Assembly (NCBI RefSeq): GCF_023898315.1 | Contig: NC_064615.1 | Span: 1,185,149,413 to 1,185,213,412 of the forward strand | DNA from: Schistocerca nitens | Lineage: Eukaryota; Arthropoda; Insecta; Orthoptera; Acrididae | Direction of reading: 5' to 3' | DNA length: 64,000 bases | In this document: piece after piece, positions 1 to 12,234 of the stretch | How the letters are laid out: each line of letters opens with the position of its first letter | How positions within the stretch are numbered: position 1 is the stretch's first letter | Position numbers and translations under genes: made by a program | Notes under the pieces: model-generated | The model's database searches: none | The model's input: only the letters and a program-made list of their open reading frames with translations | Told to the model about the DNA's origin: nothing

Positions 1-27
1 ACACGCGATGAAGCGTAGTTCGTCATC

Positions 28-1310
28 TTGCTGGTGGTCAAACACCAGCAGTCTCTAAGTGTTCACGAGCTCAAGTCAACGCACAGAAGTACAACCCTAA
101 ATCATTCCCCTCCCTGGCTGGAGGAACGCCGGCTAAGGATTGCAGCGAACCTTATTCACCCCGGTACCTCGTATGTACGAGAACTGAATGGGCTCCTTTA
201 TTTCGATGAAGCCACAGTTTTTTTAGACCATTTAGAGGACAAGTTTGGGGAGGTGGAGGGCTTCTCCGAAATGAGATCTGGGTCAGTCTTGATCAAAACA
301 GCATCCTCTGCCCTGTCACGGACGTTACTCTCTTGTGACAGGCTGTGGGATGTTTCTGTAACCATCACGCCCCATAAGACATTAAATATGGTCCAGGGTA
401 TTATATTCCACAGGGACCTTCCTTTGCAGTCCGACAATGAGCTGCGCGGCAATTTAGAGCAGCGAGGTGTACATTTCGTCCGGCATGTCCACCAGGATCC
501 AAGGGATAATCAGGTTGCCACCAGTGCTTTCATCTTCGCCGTTGAGGGTGATATATTGCCCGAGAAGGTAAAGATGATGGTCTACCGCTGTGATGTAAAG
601 CCCTATATCCCTCCCCCTGTGCAGTGCTTTAAGTTCTGGAAGTTCGGCCATATGTCTTCCCGTTGTACTTCCAGCATCACATGCTGAGATTGCGGACACC
701 CATCACATCCCAATACTCCATGTGCACCACCTCCCATCTGTGTCAACTGCGGAGAGCACCATTCGCCTTGCTTGCCAGACTGCAGGATTCTCCAGAAAGA
801 GAGGAAAATCATGCAGTACAAGGCCCTGGACGACTGTCCTACTCTTGAGGCTAAGAGAAAATTTGAATGCCTGCATCCTGTGCGCATGACATCGTCTTAC
901 GCCGCCGCTACAACTGTTCTGGCACCATCAGCACCGCCAAACCAAGTCACCTCTCAGAGCCGGAAGACTACAACTGCCCCCTTGATGGTGGGGGCATTTC
1001 CCTCCCTGTTGCTCCTGCACCTGCACCACCTGCTTTGGGAGCAACTCCCCCCCCCCCCTACCCCCAACCCCATCAGGGACGTCCATTCCCACTTCTAAGG
1101 CCGCAGAACCGTAAGTCTTCTTCAGCTTCTCTTGCTATGAAGGGGTCCCTTGGGTCACTCCCTTCCCAGGTTTTTGCTAGTGGGAAAGACGACACCCACC
1201 AGTGGCTGAAGAGCCCTAAAGCAGCTGGTCGTAGGGCTTCACACTCATCCTCAGTAACAGAGACTGAGTCAGTGAAGTCCTCCCAGCCAGGGAAACCCAA
1301 GGAGCAGTGA
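28..1310 (+). pseudogene. Gag-like ORF1 with CCHC zinc knuckles, broken
   Basis: This is the nucleic-acid-binding ORF1 product of the LINE. The first frame reads to a TGA at 685-687, inside the knuckle cluster, and then stays open in the same frame to about 1098 before the signal moves to another frame up to 1310. The first knuckle (about 621-672) starts CFKF where a CX2C is expected, so its second cysteine is lost. Two further Cys/His clusters follow: CGHPSH, then CVNCGEHHSPC. The region after 880 is Pro/Ser-rich and low in complexity. I infer loss of function from the stop, the frame change and the missing cysteine. Confidence 0.7.
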
Positions 1311-1554
1311 GAGAATTCCAAAAAGAAAACACCTAAGACAAAGGAAATTGCGGTGGCACCCACACTACCGCTACCTACAAGCTCCGTGTCTGAGGATGGG
1401 GTGGTGATTTTAGCGTCTGCTGAGGACCTAGATCTCGCCAGACCCTCATACACAGTGGATATAGACTGCTCAGGCAATAAGTCAGTGGCAGCAGGTGACT
1501 CTGAGGTGTAAACTGCCTCATTGAATATTCCATGCCTTCACAGTCTCACGATGA

Positions 1555-4500
1555 TGTCATCCTCCAGTGGAATTGTGGAGGTTTTTTCCACCGCCTGGCT
1601 GTGCTACGGTAACTGTTAAGCTTTACACCTGCTCTCTGCATTGCCCTCCAGGAAACCTGGTTCCCGGCAATGCAGGCCCCAGCCCTCCACGGCTAATTGA
1701 GTGTCAGGTGGAGTTTGCGTTTATGTCCTAAACTCAATCTGTAGTGACACTGTGCCCCTTCAAAACCCTCTTGAAGCTGTGGCCATCAGAATAAGGACGA
1801 TGCAGGAAATAACTATCTGCAATGTAAATCTTCCTCCAGATGGTGCAGTTCCCTTGAATGTATTAGCTGCACTGATTGATCAACTCCCTAAACTTTTCCT
1901 ACTTTTGGGAGATTTTAATGCCCATAACCCTTTGTGGGGTGGAACCATACTTACTGGCCGAGACAGAGATGTCGAAACTTTACTATCACAGTTTGACCTC
2001 TACCTCTCAAACACTGGGGCTGCCACACATTTCAGTGTGGCTCATGATAATTACTCGGCCATTGATTTATCAATTTGCAGCCCAGGACTTCTCCCATCTA
2101 TACACTGGAGAGCACATGATGACCTGTGTGGTAGTGACCACTTCCCCATCTTCATATCACTGTTCCAGCATCGGGCCCACGGACACCTGTCCAGATGGGC
2201 TTTAAACAAGGCGGACTGGGAGACTTTCACCTCTGCTGTCACCGTTGGCTCTCCCCCACATGGTAACATCGATGTGATGGTTGATCAGAAGACTGCAACA
2301 ATTGTTTCTGCGACAGAAAATGCGATCCCTTGCTCTTTAAGGTGCTGGAGGCGTTAGATAGTCCCTTGGTGGTCGCCGGAAGTTGCTGAAGCAATTAAGG
2401 AGCGTCGGTGAGTTCTACAGTGGCATAAGCGGCACCCTTCAATGGAGCACCTCATAGCTTTTAAACGGCACCGTGCCCGTGTTCGCTACCTTATCAAACA
2501 ATGGAAGCAGGAGTGTTGGGAGATATATGTCTCGACAGTTGGGTGCCTTACGTCAGTTTCTCAAGTCTAGGCAAAGATCAAACGTCTTTTTGGGTAGCAG
2601 ACCCCAACAGGTATGTTCCCAGCATTACCATAAGTGGTGTGTTATCTACCGATGCAAACACGATTGCCGAGCACTTTGCTGAGCTCTTTGTTTGAGCCTC
2701 TGCATTGGAGAATTATCCCCCAGCCTTCGCACTCTCATACGGTGGCTGGAACGGAAAGTCCTCCCGTTCACTACACGCCACAGTGAATCCTATAACGCCC
2801 CATTTACAGAGTGGCAGCTCCTCAGTGCCCTGGCACATTGCCCCGACATAGTTCCTGGGCCAGATAGGATCCACAGTCAGATGATTAAACATCTCTCATC
2901 TGATTACAAGTGACATCTCCTCGTGATCTTCAACCACATCTGGTGCGATGGCGTCTTTCCATCGCAATGGCGGGAGAGCACCATCATTCGGGTGCTCAAA
3001 CCCAGTACAAACCCGCTTTATGTGGATAGCTATCAGACCATCAGCCTCACCAACGTTCTTTGTAAGATGCTGGAACGTGTGGTGTGTTGGCGGTTGGATT
3101 GGGTCCTGGAGTCATGTGGCCTGCTGGCTCCATGTCAGGGAGGCTTCCGCCAGGGTTCCTCTACTGTTGATAATCTTGTGTCCATCGAGTCTGCCAGCCA
3201 AACAGCCTTTTCCTGATGGCAACATCTGGTTGCCACCTCTTTTGACTTATGTGAAGCATACGACATGACCTGGCGACATCATATCCTTGCCACATTGTAT
3301 AAGTGGGGTTTCCGGGCCCACTCCCGATTTTTATCAAAAATGTCCTGTCGCTCCATACTTTCCGTGTCCAAGTTGGTGCCTCCCATAGTTCCATCGATAT
3401 CCAGGAGAATGGAGTCCTGCAGGCCACTGTATTAAGTGTCTCTCTATTTTTAGTGGCCATTAACGGTCTAGCAGCAACTGTCGGGCCCTCCGTCTCATCT
3501 ACTCTGTATGCAGACTACTTCTGCATTTCATACTGCTGCTCCAGTACTGTGTTGCTGAGTCGCACCTACAAGGAGCCATCCACAAGGCACAGTCACGGGC
3601 TCTAGCCCACGGCTTCCAGTTTTCAGCCGTAAAGTTGTGTGTCGTGCACTTCTGTTGGCATTGTACCATTCTCCCGGAACCAGCACTTTACGTTAATGAT
3701 GATCCATTCACTGTAGTGGAGACATATCGATTACTAGGACTGGTTTTTGACGCTTGATTGACTTGGTTCCCTCATCTTCGTCAGCTTAAGCAGAAGTACT
3801 GGCAGCACCTTAATGCCCTCCTTTGCCTGAGCGATACCAATTGGGGTGCAGATCGCTCTACGCTGCTGCAGCTCTACAGAGCCCTTGTCCAATCCCGAAT
3901 TGACTATGGGAGTGTGGTTTATGGTTCGGCAGTGCCTTCAGCGTCGCATTTACTCGACCCTGTGCACCACTGTGGGGTTCGACTAGCGACAGCAGCTTTT
4001 AGGACGAGTCCGGTGACCAATGTACTGGTGGAGGCTCGTGTCCCTCCACTGCAGATCACACGTGCGCAACTGCTCCCCGGTTATGCGGCACACATTTGTA
4101 GTTCCCCCGAGCATCCGAATTACCGTCTCCTTTTCCTGCCCGTGGCAGTCCGTCTCCCATATTGGCGGCCCAAGTCGGGGCTAACGATTGCGGTTCGCGT
4201 GCGGTCCCTTCTGTCCGAACTGGAGTCCTTCCCTTTACCACCTCTACTTGCAGTCCGTTCACGTACGCCTCCACGGTGTACACCTCAGCCGCAGCTTCGT
4301 CTGGACCGTTCGTGTGGCCTCGAGGACTCCGTTAACCCTGCGACTGTCCGCTGTCACTTCCTCTCGATTTTCGACATGTACCGGGGCCGTGAAGTGGTTT
4401 ACACTGACGGCTCGATGGCCGATGGTCACGTTGGCTTTGCCTATGTTCGTGGAGGACATATAGAGCAGCACTCCTCGCCTGGTGGCTGCAGTGTTTTCAC

Positions 4501-5067
4501 TGCAGAGCTGGCGGCCATATTTCGTGCTCTCGATCACATCCGCTCGTGCCCGGATGAGTCATTTCTCCTGTGTACTGACCCCTCGAGCAGGCTACAAGCT
4601 GTCGACCAACGGGCTGGCTAAACAGGCTACACAGAAACTGCCTCTGGAGATGGACATCTCCGAACCTGACCTGCGTACTGACTTAACGCCGCAGAGTTTT
4701 TTGGCTTCGGGAGACGGAATGGCATAACAGTACGCACAACAAACTGCATGTCACTAAGGAGACTACGAATGTGTGGACGTCTTCCGTGCAGGCCTCTCAC
4801 AGGGAATCAATTGTCTTCTGCCGCCTCCGCATTGGCCACAGTCGGGCGACCCACAGTCACCTCCTGTGCCGTGAAGACCAGTCTCAGTGTCGGTGCGGCG
4901 CCCAGCTGACAGTGGCCCATCTTCTCGTGCACTGTCCCACTTTGACTGCCCAGCAATGGAATCTTGGGTTACTGGACTTGTTGTCACTAATTTTATCTGT
5001 CAATGCCCCATTGGCTGATTTAGTGTTAAGTTTTATTTGCGAGGCTGGGTTTTATCATTTGATCTAA
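1555..5067 (+). pseudogene. LINE Pol: endonuclease, reverse transcriptase, RNase H, broken
   Basis: The endonuclease starts near 1555 (LQWNCGG, then LQETWF) and carries LLGDFNAHNPLWG, SAIDLSI and GSDHFPI in 1701-2357. RT blocks follow from about 2780 to 3530 (GPDRIHSQMIKHL, LLAPCQGGFRQGSS). The catalytic box near 3508 reads LYADYF, so the second catalytic Asp of the usual DD pair is a Tyr. RNase H begins near 4390 with VVYTDGSMADG and ATT-strand residues AELAAI, but stops near 4620. A C-terminal Cys-rich part (CRCGAQLTVAHLLVHCP) is still readable at 4870-4945. Several stops and frame changes separate these parts. Confidence 0.8.
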
Positions 5068-5399
5068 GTTTTAGCACGTGTCCTTTGTCCCTCTGTGTCC
5101 TCCACTCTAGGTGGAGGTTTTAATGTGTTGCAGAGTGGCTGGCTTCTCCTTTTTATTCTCATGGTCAGCCAGCCATGGTCACTGCTTTGTTGTTTTACTC
5201 TCTTCATCCCGTTTTTTGTGTTTCTGTGGTTTTCTCTTCACCCTTTTGTCTATATACATGTTTGTTGCCCTTCATCGTTCTTGTGATTTTTCCTTTCATT
5301 CCATTTCGTGTTGTCAGTCTCGTTTGTTTTATTCTCACTCTTGTGACATTGCTTTATTCGGAACAAGGGACTGGTGCCATCTTAGTTTCGTCCCTTCTT

Positions 5400-5417
5400 C
5401 CCCCCCCCCCCCCCCCC
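5400..5417. repeat. Poly-C run in LINE 3' region
   Basis: Eighteen C residues in a row just before the CCAA-type tail of the LINE. Length at such runs is often unreliable in assemblies. Confidence 0.9.
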
Positions 5418-5452
5418 ACCCCCTTCTTTTTAATCCAACCAACCAACCATCA

Positions 5453-6965
5453 CTGACAGTGGCTTCAAGATTCATTTACCAACTGAATTTACTTTGTATG
5501 ATGCATAGTTAGATATAATTCTAAAGGCACTGGGTCAGATGACACATACTTATGTCGAGAGCATTAAGTGAAACTGCATCATTTAACCACTGAAAGTACA
5601 ATGTTTTTTAGAAGTGGAGAATGTCAGCCAAGAGTTTAGTTCCCAGTTGACAGAGAATTTTTTACAGTTTCATATTTTGTTTTTCATGTTTTGAACATTT
5701 GATGAACTAATATGAAGATATTGTTTAACACTATTTCTGTTATCAGAAAGTAAGTTGTTCGGAAGTCATATGGTGTAATTTCTTCTTCAGTCGTCCTCTC
5801 TATCAACTTCAGTGCTGAGGTATCCTCTGCGGTGAGGGGGGGGGGGGGGGGCTTATCCCACAGCACTTCTTTTCTCTTTTCAGTATGTGTTTATTAGTTG
5901 TGTTTGATTCCATTCTTTAATGCACTTTGTTCACTGCTGTGGAAGGTGCTGGAATTTGTTGATGGAAATGCCTTCACCTTTAGAACAGGTTAACAAATGA
6001 AGTTTTAAAATTGGAACGCATTTATTTGATTTGTATTTTATGTATTGTATGTAAAGAAAATATAAAGAAAACACAAGAAATTTTGTACTATATGTACTTG
6101 ACTGCAAATGAATGTTGAATCCCCTCTGTTTGAAAGTCCTAAATCCAGTCGCAAAACTGGATGGTATTATGTTAGTTCTTATTTTGTACATTAGGTTATA
6201 GCACAAAATGATATTGAATCCCTTCCAGAAATCAAACATGACATCAGTTGCCCTCTGTATCTCATTGACAAACAGAAAGAATTGAGTTTTACAGGGTAAC
6301 AGTGTGTGGAGTTCATGTTAATTCCTGCAGAAGGAGGTTTTCTTCTTCATAAAGGCCATAATGTGCAAGCAAACAGTTTGTTCCACAATTCTACAGTGGA
6401 TTGATATCATGTGTACGTGCCTTTAATAATGGTAATCTGTCCAACAATTTTGAAAGAGAGAATGTCCTGCCCCTTTTTGCATTTAGTTGGAACCCTTCAT
6501 TGTTTCAGAAGGCTGCAATGAGATGCTGCTTGAGGGAGAGTGAGTTCTTTTCATGTAACCTGTGTAGAGCTGTACAGATGTTTTGTCAGGTCCTGTTGCA
6601 TTTTCTCTGTTAAGCAATTTCAGTTCCTTTTCTATTCCTTCAGCATATGTGCAAGGATTGAGAGGAAGCACAGTATAATGGTCATCTGTAGTTAAATAAA
6701 TTTAGAAGAATGAATTCCGTATTGTTATCTTATCTCTGTTATTTTACCTTCTGTTGACAGAAAAATCAGTGAGTGTACAGATGATGGTTTGGATACATTT
6801 GCTGACAAAGCTCAAGACCAAAACTCCTGAGGATTTTTCATCAGCTAGATGACCAAAATTTTACTTTTGACTTCACTGAGCATGTCTCACATTGTTCGCC
6901 TTATGCTTATTTTAATGACCTGATTAGAAACTAGCAGTTTTTTAATGATTTTATGCATACTTTTC
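5453..6965. other. Unassigned AT-rich stretch with a poly-G run
   Basis: No gene or clear element is recognised. A run of 16 G lies at 5836-5851. Minus-strand frames around 5931-6239 and 6483-6671 are open by chance or are very old repeat remains; no family motif is convincing. Confidence 0.5.
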
Positions 6966-8412
6966 TTAAGGGGCTCCGGAACGCCCTATACTTGCAATGT
7001 TAAAATAACGCTTATAAATTACATCTTTCCTCACAAAGTATTTGAGGTAGGAAGTTGAACTTTTTACAGATTATTTATTGGAATATGGGCTGCAACTTAA
7101 CACAGGGATTTTACAAAATTTTAGTTTAGTTATTAAAGATGATTTTTTTTTCAATTGTAATGAAAGTTCACAACATTTTTTTGCAGTTTTTTATTTATAT
7201 ATTCAAAAATATACAGTTTTTTGGAAAAAGGCTGTGTTAAATTATGCAGAAGGTACTGTGTAACATTTACTGAAAGTTTGAAACAAATATGTTTGGAAGA
7301 TCCTTAGAAAACATGTAATTAGTATGAGAAAATAAAAGTTTTGGGAATCGAGCGACAAAGATTGGATTAACTTTTTAGTGCATTCCAGGTTCATAGGATG
7401 GATTATCTTCATCCTCTGCAAACTCCTCCTCCAGCTTTCTCTTCTTCCTCCTCCTGTTTACTCTTGCTTGTATTTCTAGACTCTTTACAGCCCTGTCTGC
7501 AGCCCGAAGGCGTTCCTTGTCTAAAGCAAGCATCGTTCGTACCATGTTAGAACCTATCTTCATTCCCATATTTCTAAATACCTTGCACCTTACAATGTTG
7601 CCATCATTGAAAGTCGCAACAGCATCATACACACCAAAGTGATGTGTTTCTATTCCAACAAATACAGTCTTGGGGATTCTCGACCATGTAACACTATTTA
7701 CACTTTCATTGGGGTTTTGAGTTTTTCCGTGAATACACTTTTTCAACAGTTCAGGTGCTGCTAAGTCTCTGAAAATAGGTTTTATCACCTCCATTATTGC
7801 ATGAGGCAGACTATGCTTATGAGTGTACACTTCACCAGTTAGCAATCCTTTGTTATATTTACACCAACTGTCTTCTTCTTTGGGACACAAGCTATGTTGG
7901 GGATTTTCATCGTCTTTATTGTTTACAGTAATAACACATACCTTTGGCTTCCCAACATTTCTCCTTTTCTTAAAAGCCTTCAGAGGATTTCTAATAACTT
8001 TACTTTTACTCATTATTATACTTCAACAAAACAGAGACTCAAGAAACAGAATTAATTACGAATATTTTCGAGATAACGACAGAGTAAATAAACATGAAAC
8101 AATCGACAATCACACCAGCGATATATATTGAATCATCACAGGTTAGCCACAACACATACTTTATCTCACATCACTAAAATGTACCTGATGAACACGGACG
8201 TTAATAATAACACCATTTGACTGCAGTTTAACAGCGCCACAGTGGGTCACGCCCATGTAGAACACATTTCAAAAAAAATTTAAAAATAGTTGTAGTCTTC
8301 GGAATTGAATAAATTATATATCTATTAAAAGGTAATAGCCTGCAGATTCAGAAAACGCAAAAAAGTAAAAATTGAACTTTTCATGATTTTGAGCCTTTCC
8401 GGAGCCCCTTAA
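6966..8412 (-). mobile_element. Kolobok-like DNA transposon, internally deleted, TTAA duplication
   Basis: The element runs 6970-8408 between two TTAA copies (6966-6969 and 8409-8412). Its ends are inverted repeats of GGGGCTCCGGAA. TTAA target duplication is known for piggyBac and Kolobok; the encoded protein resembles the C-terminal part of the Mutator/Kolobok-type transposase seen in many invertebrates, which argues for Kolobok. At 1.44 kb it is shorter than autonomous elements, so I infer a central deletion. Ends and duplications are exact, suggesting a fairly young insertion. Confidence 0.75.
7375..8013 (-). CDS. Kolobok-like transposase derivative (N-terminus joined to C-terminus), 212 aa
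   Basis: An uninterrupted frame fills much of the TTAA element. Residues 1-26 are very basic (MSKSKVIRNPLKAFKKRR), as in a transposase N-terminus. From about residue 85 it matches the C-terminal block I know from Mutator/Kolobok-like transposases: KKCIHGKTQNPNESVNSVTW, then WSRIPKTVF and FGVYDAVATFNDGN. The tail (about 175-200) is Arg/Lys/Glu-rich. The usual central DDE core seems absent, so it is probably not catalytic. It could be a chance survivor of the deletion, or a DNA-binding derivative able to compete with full transposase; the second is only a hypothesis. The ATG is in a plausible position near the element's right end. Confidence 0.6.
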   Translation of the reverse strand: MSKSKVIRNPLKAFKKRRNVGKPKVCVITVNNKDDENPQHSLCPKEEDSWCKYNKGLLTGEVYTHKHSLPHAIMEVIKPIFRDLAAPELLKKCIHGKTQNPNESVNSVTWSRIPKTVFVGIETHHFGVYDAVATFNDGNIVRCKVFRNMGMKIGSNMVRTMLALDKERLRAADRAVKSLEIQARVNRRRKKRKLEEEFAEDEDNPSYEPGMH

Positions 8413-8689
8413 ATGTATTTAGACTTCTGTTCAGATTATGACTTATTTGTTGTGATTTTTCAAAATATATCACAATGAACTGTTGGTATGATATGAAGGT
8501 TGTTCAATAAGTAATGTGACGCATTTTTTACTCTTGACCTAATTAGTTTCAAAAAATATAACTTTGTTCTGAAATACGTATACATTCACACACCATCTCC
8601 TCTGTTTCCAGTAAATTTTGGTAGATGGCAGTGCTGTAAACAGTCTTCAGACTTTGCATCTGCATGTGAGGTACATCCTGAGCAAAGAG

Positions 8690-9830
8690 CAGTTTTGAAT
8701 TTCTTCAGGCAGAAGACCAAACAATCATAAATATTCATAGGCATTTACAGAATGTCTACAGACACCAGGCAGTTGATAAAAGTGCAATAAATCACTGGGC
8801 AAAGCATCTATTATCAGCAGAACAAGGGGGAGGAAATCTGCCTGATCTCAGAGTAAGCTGGCCACACATAGCTGTGATGCGTGCAATGTTGCAGTGGGCA
8901 GAAGTCATATTCGAGGTGCTCAATGAATAACAATTGAGTATTTCATTGCTCAACTGGACATTTCCATTGTTAGCACTGTCACACTTGTCCAGCAGTTAGC
9001 ATATTCCAAGGTTTGTGATCGTTGGGTTCCTTGAAGCCCACCATATTCCAAGGTTTGTGACCATTGGGTTCCTTGAAGCCTACCATATTCCAAGGTTTGT
9101 GACCATTGGGTTCCTTGAAGCCTACCTAAAAAGGAAAGAAGGAACATCTGTGCTAAATTTCTCGCGTCTTATGAGACTGATGGTGACATTTTATTGTCAA
9201 CCATTGTCACAGATGGCGAAACTTGAATTCACCAGTTTGAGCCTGAAATAAAACACCAGTCCATGGAGTCTCCTTCGAAGTAGTAGTCCAGAACAATACC
9301 TTCAGCTTGTAGATTCAAGGTTGCAGTCCTCTTGGATTCTGAAGGGTTTATTCTGTTCAGTGTCCTTCCTTCTGGTCAAATGATTGACTCTGAAGTCTCT
9401 TGTCAGAGTCTTAGGAAACTAAAGAAATGATAACAGCATATTTTTGACCACAAAAATGTGAATCCGCTTCTCCTTCTCCACAATAATGCAAGGCGACACA
9501 CAAGTCTGCATGTACGAGAGGAGATCACAGAACTTGCATGGGCTGTTCTTACTCATCCACACAAGACTGTGGATCTTGCATCTTCTGATTTCCAACTCTT
9601 TGGTCAACTCAAGGGTTGAGTCTGTGGGAAGCACTACAGCACTGATGGGGAAGTTACTGATGCAACAAGAACTTGGCTGAGATGTAGACAAGTAGAGTGG
9701 TGGCATTACGGCATAGAGGCTCCCAAATTAAGTTGGCCCAAGGCTGTAGATCTCAATGGAGATTACGTTGCAAAACAGGATTTTATTGCCAGAGAATTGG
9801 GAGAAAGTATGGTGTTAATAAATCACGAAT
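8690..9830 (+). pseudogene. Mariner transposase, pseudogene
   Basis: Reading across frames gives mariner blocks in the right order: helix-turn-helix region (FLEFLQAED near 8697), the stretch before the first catalytic Asp (a GDILLSTIVTDGETW-like block near 9180-9225), the second catalytic region (NNARRHTS near 9483), the third (ASSDFQLFGQLKG near 9575-9615) and the C-terminal NGDYVAK near 9757. Each is in a different frame from its neighbour, and the region before the first Asp is disrupted by a 42-bp triplication. The function, cut-and-paste transposition at TA, is lost. Confidence 0.75.
9001..9126. repeat. 42-bp tandem repeat, three copies, inside mariner transposase
   Basis: Copies at 9001-9042, 9043-9084 and 9085-9126. 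Copies two and three are identical to each other in the region I compared; copy one differs at a few bases. The unit corresponds to the conserved KVC.RWVP segment of mariner transposase, so it is an internal expansion of coding sequence rather than a pre-existing satellite. Since 42 is a multiple of three it keeps the frame. Confidence 0.9.
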
Positions 9831-9849
9831 AAAACTATTCTTTTATTTT

Positions 9850-10260
9850 TAAATATTGGTTTTAGAACACGACAGTGTGTGTCCAATTTCCATTATTCTC
9901 TGTCATCTCAGTGATCTTTTCTTAACTTTCTGGGTCTCATTGCTTTTACAATGTCCTCATTTTAAGTTTTCCTCAGCCTGCCATGTTTTCCGTGAGTTTG
10001 GTTGTATCCACAGCATAGGCTTCTTAGGTAACTTGGATTTGTCCATCCATTGGACATGACCATACCATATTAATTGTTTCCATTTGACATCAGTTGTCAA
10101 TAACCTTTCTACACCCATTGATAATTGAGCCTCTTTATTAAGTATTTTCTCTTCTCTGTATATTCCCAAGGACCATCTGATCACATCTAGTTTGGTGGCC
10201 TCCAACTTCATATTCTCTGTAACTCTCCATGTGTCTGCTCATACAGCAAAGAACTTTTCA
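9850..10260 (-). pseudogene. RTE/CR1-type LINE C-terminal fragment inserted in the mariner
   Basis: The minus strand at 9957-10211 encodes a stretch with IWYGHVQWMDKSKLPKK, typical of the tail of RTE-type LINE reverse transcriptases (a W.GHV.RM..RLPK motif). It sits exactly in the extra 0.5 kb of the mariner, so it was probably inserted after it. Borders are approximate. Confidence 0.55.
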
Positions 10261-10407
10261 TTAGAATTTCATAGATAAGTTTTACAGTTTAATTCCTTTT
10301 TCGTTAATTCAAAGGATTAAATTTAAACAAGTAACAAAAAATAACAAAATAAAACCACCCTGCTTTGAAAAAATAGTGTTGCATTACTTATTGAATTACC
10401 CTTTCGC

Positions 10408-12222
10408 TAACATGAGATATCTTGGACTGTTTGAAAACCTACCGAGCTTAGAAATTTTCATCTATTTTATTTATATTATTTACATGTATGCATTGTTTGT
10501 AGGTCTTTTACTGAGTGGTAGTTCATGGAGGTAGGCATTACACACACACAAGCATCATATTCCTTACGATAATAATGTGTGTCTCTTCATACACATTTCC
10601 CATCAGGTCTTGCATGGGAGCAGGCATTATCTGGTTGGGTTGGAATTCTTATCTGCTGTTGGAATGGCTTCCCTGCTGATAACTGAAAGGATTGCAGAGT
10701 GTCTGATGTTGACATCTGCCGATCTGTTTGATGTTCTCCTTTCAGTGTTTGGTAGTAATCTAAAACTACTCTCTCTTTTTTATGAAATTGTGGACAATGG
10801 GGATAAACTTAACATTTTCATTGTCCTTCCATTGTATTGCAAGCATTTTTCCAATTTTGCATTCAGTAGTTCCTCCTGTGCTTTGTTGTTGAGAGCTGGT
10901 GGAATGTACTTTCTTGTCAATATCCATTGATTTTTTGATTAGAAGATCTGTGAGCTGAGCTGAGGAGATGTATAGAACTTGTTCATTGTCAACCAATTTC
11001 TTGTACTGAGATTTGTTGTTTTATTAGAACTGTGAGTGAAAAAATGGCGGAAAGTTCTCAAATTCTCAATCCAGCGTTGTTCCATTTCCTGTATAGATTA
11101 TAAATAATCAGAGACACCATTATTTGATTCACAGAGCATATACATGGTGGTCAGAAACTACTGTTTGGAAAGCTTGTAACCAAAAAAAGATTTTTTCTGC
11201 AATTTCCAAGTTACATAGCATTGAAATCTGCCAATCAGGCCATTGCACCTTCAAATTCAAGCAGCCTGCCAGATACAGTTAGTGTCAGTTGTTCTCAAAG
11301 CACAGATGGTAGCACATGAGACTGCTCAGCCTTTAGCTTGGGTTTCATCCTAACTACTGTCCCATGTCCAATTTTTGTATCATCTTGTTTGATTTTAGGA
11401 AACAAAGTGAAGAACATGTTTGGTGACAATGTCTATGGCAGGCCACCTGAATTTGCATGAACAATGGCTTGATTTGCTAACTTCAGTGCTAATTAACTCT
11501 GAAATAGTGCACGTATCAAATTTTTTTCTTGAAAATTATTTCTTAGCACAGCCTACCCTGCAAAACTCTTAAAAGATTTTCAAGCCGTTTCTGATCATAG
11601 TTTTATAGTAAACTGTGCCATTTCTAATGGCATAAATTAGTGCACTCAACCAATCTGCCCTCTTGTAAAGTAGTAGTTATATGTCTGTTGGGCATAGGAC
11701 AATTTTTAAATTTTCTTCTAGATACTGGTCAGTTCAACATAATTTATTCAGTTTCTATCAGAATGATTTCATGGATTAAACTGGAAGTTATCAATCTTGG
11801 AATCATTTTGCTGTATATTGATGAATAATTATGAGACTGAGAAAAAGAGATGTTAGAGTCACTGTCCCAGTCGAAACTTACTTCACTTCCTGTATCTTAA
11901 ATGCATACGGCAGAACAGTAACCGTGATCGAGCCTAGCACTTGCGGCAGAGAATATCCCGGGCGTATTTCTACGACAGTCAGACACTTGCATTGCTAGTG
12001 TATTTCCCAACACTTCAGAAAGAAAGTAGTGGTAATGTCAGCAAAGGTCTGTCGAGAATATGTGAAACGGGGACTCGCGAAATTGTGCAGAAACTGATGC
12101 AAATGATATTTACGTGCAAATTGTGCAACTGAGATGAACTGCAGCTGAAATAATGCTCGGTAGATTGCAAGATACAGAAAGAAAGTAACGTGTTCGAGTT
12201 AATCCAGGAAAAGTGCTTTGCG
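10408..12222. other. No gene recognised
   Basis: AT-rich unique sequence. A minus-strand frame at 10766-10996 has a GKMLAIQWKDNENV stretch faintly like the late part of a piggyBac transposase, too weak to call. Confidence 0.5.
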
Positions 12223-12234
12223 AACAGAATGAAA

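Larger units (their letters stand above)
1..5452 (+). mobile_element. I/LOA-like non-LTR retrotransposon with RNase H, inactive
   Basis: In order along the + strand the copy has a gag-like region with zinc knuckles, an apurinic-type endonuclease, a reverse transcriptase, an RNase H start and a C-terminal Cys-rich segment, then a 3' region ending in a C run and a short CCAA repeat near 5436-5450. The domain order with RNase H fits the I/LOA/R1 group of LINEs. The 5' end lies at or before the window edge. Frames are broken many times, so it is a fossil. Clade assignment is from domain order only; a phylogeny of the RT would settle it. A relative lies at 42700-45232. Confidence 0.85.
8494..10407 (+). 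mobile_element. Mariner (Tc1/mariner) copy, decayed and interrupted
   Basis: The left end reads TTGTTCAATAAGTAATG and the right end is its inverse near 10379-10402; both match the ends of the better preserved mariner at 33058-34396. At 1.9 kb it is about 0.5 kb too long, explained by a foreign segment between about 9850 and 10340. A TA lies next to each end. Confidence 0.8.

Noticed and set aside
5931..6239. Minus-strand frame of 102 codons with Tyr/Phe-rich sequence
   Set aside because: AT-rich composition explains it; a link to Penelope-like N-termini was considered and is too weak.
10766..10996. Possible piggyBac C-terminal fragment on the minus strand
   Set aside because: Only one short WKDN-type similarity, with no other block nearby.
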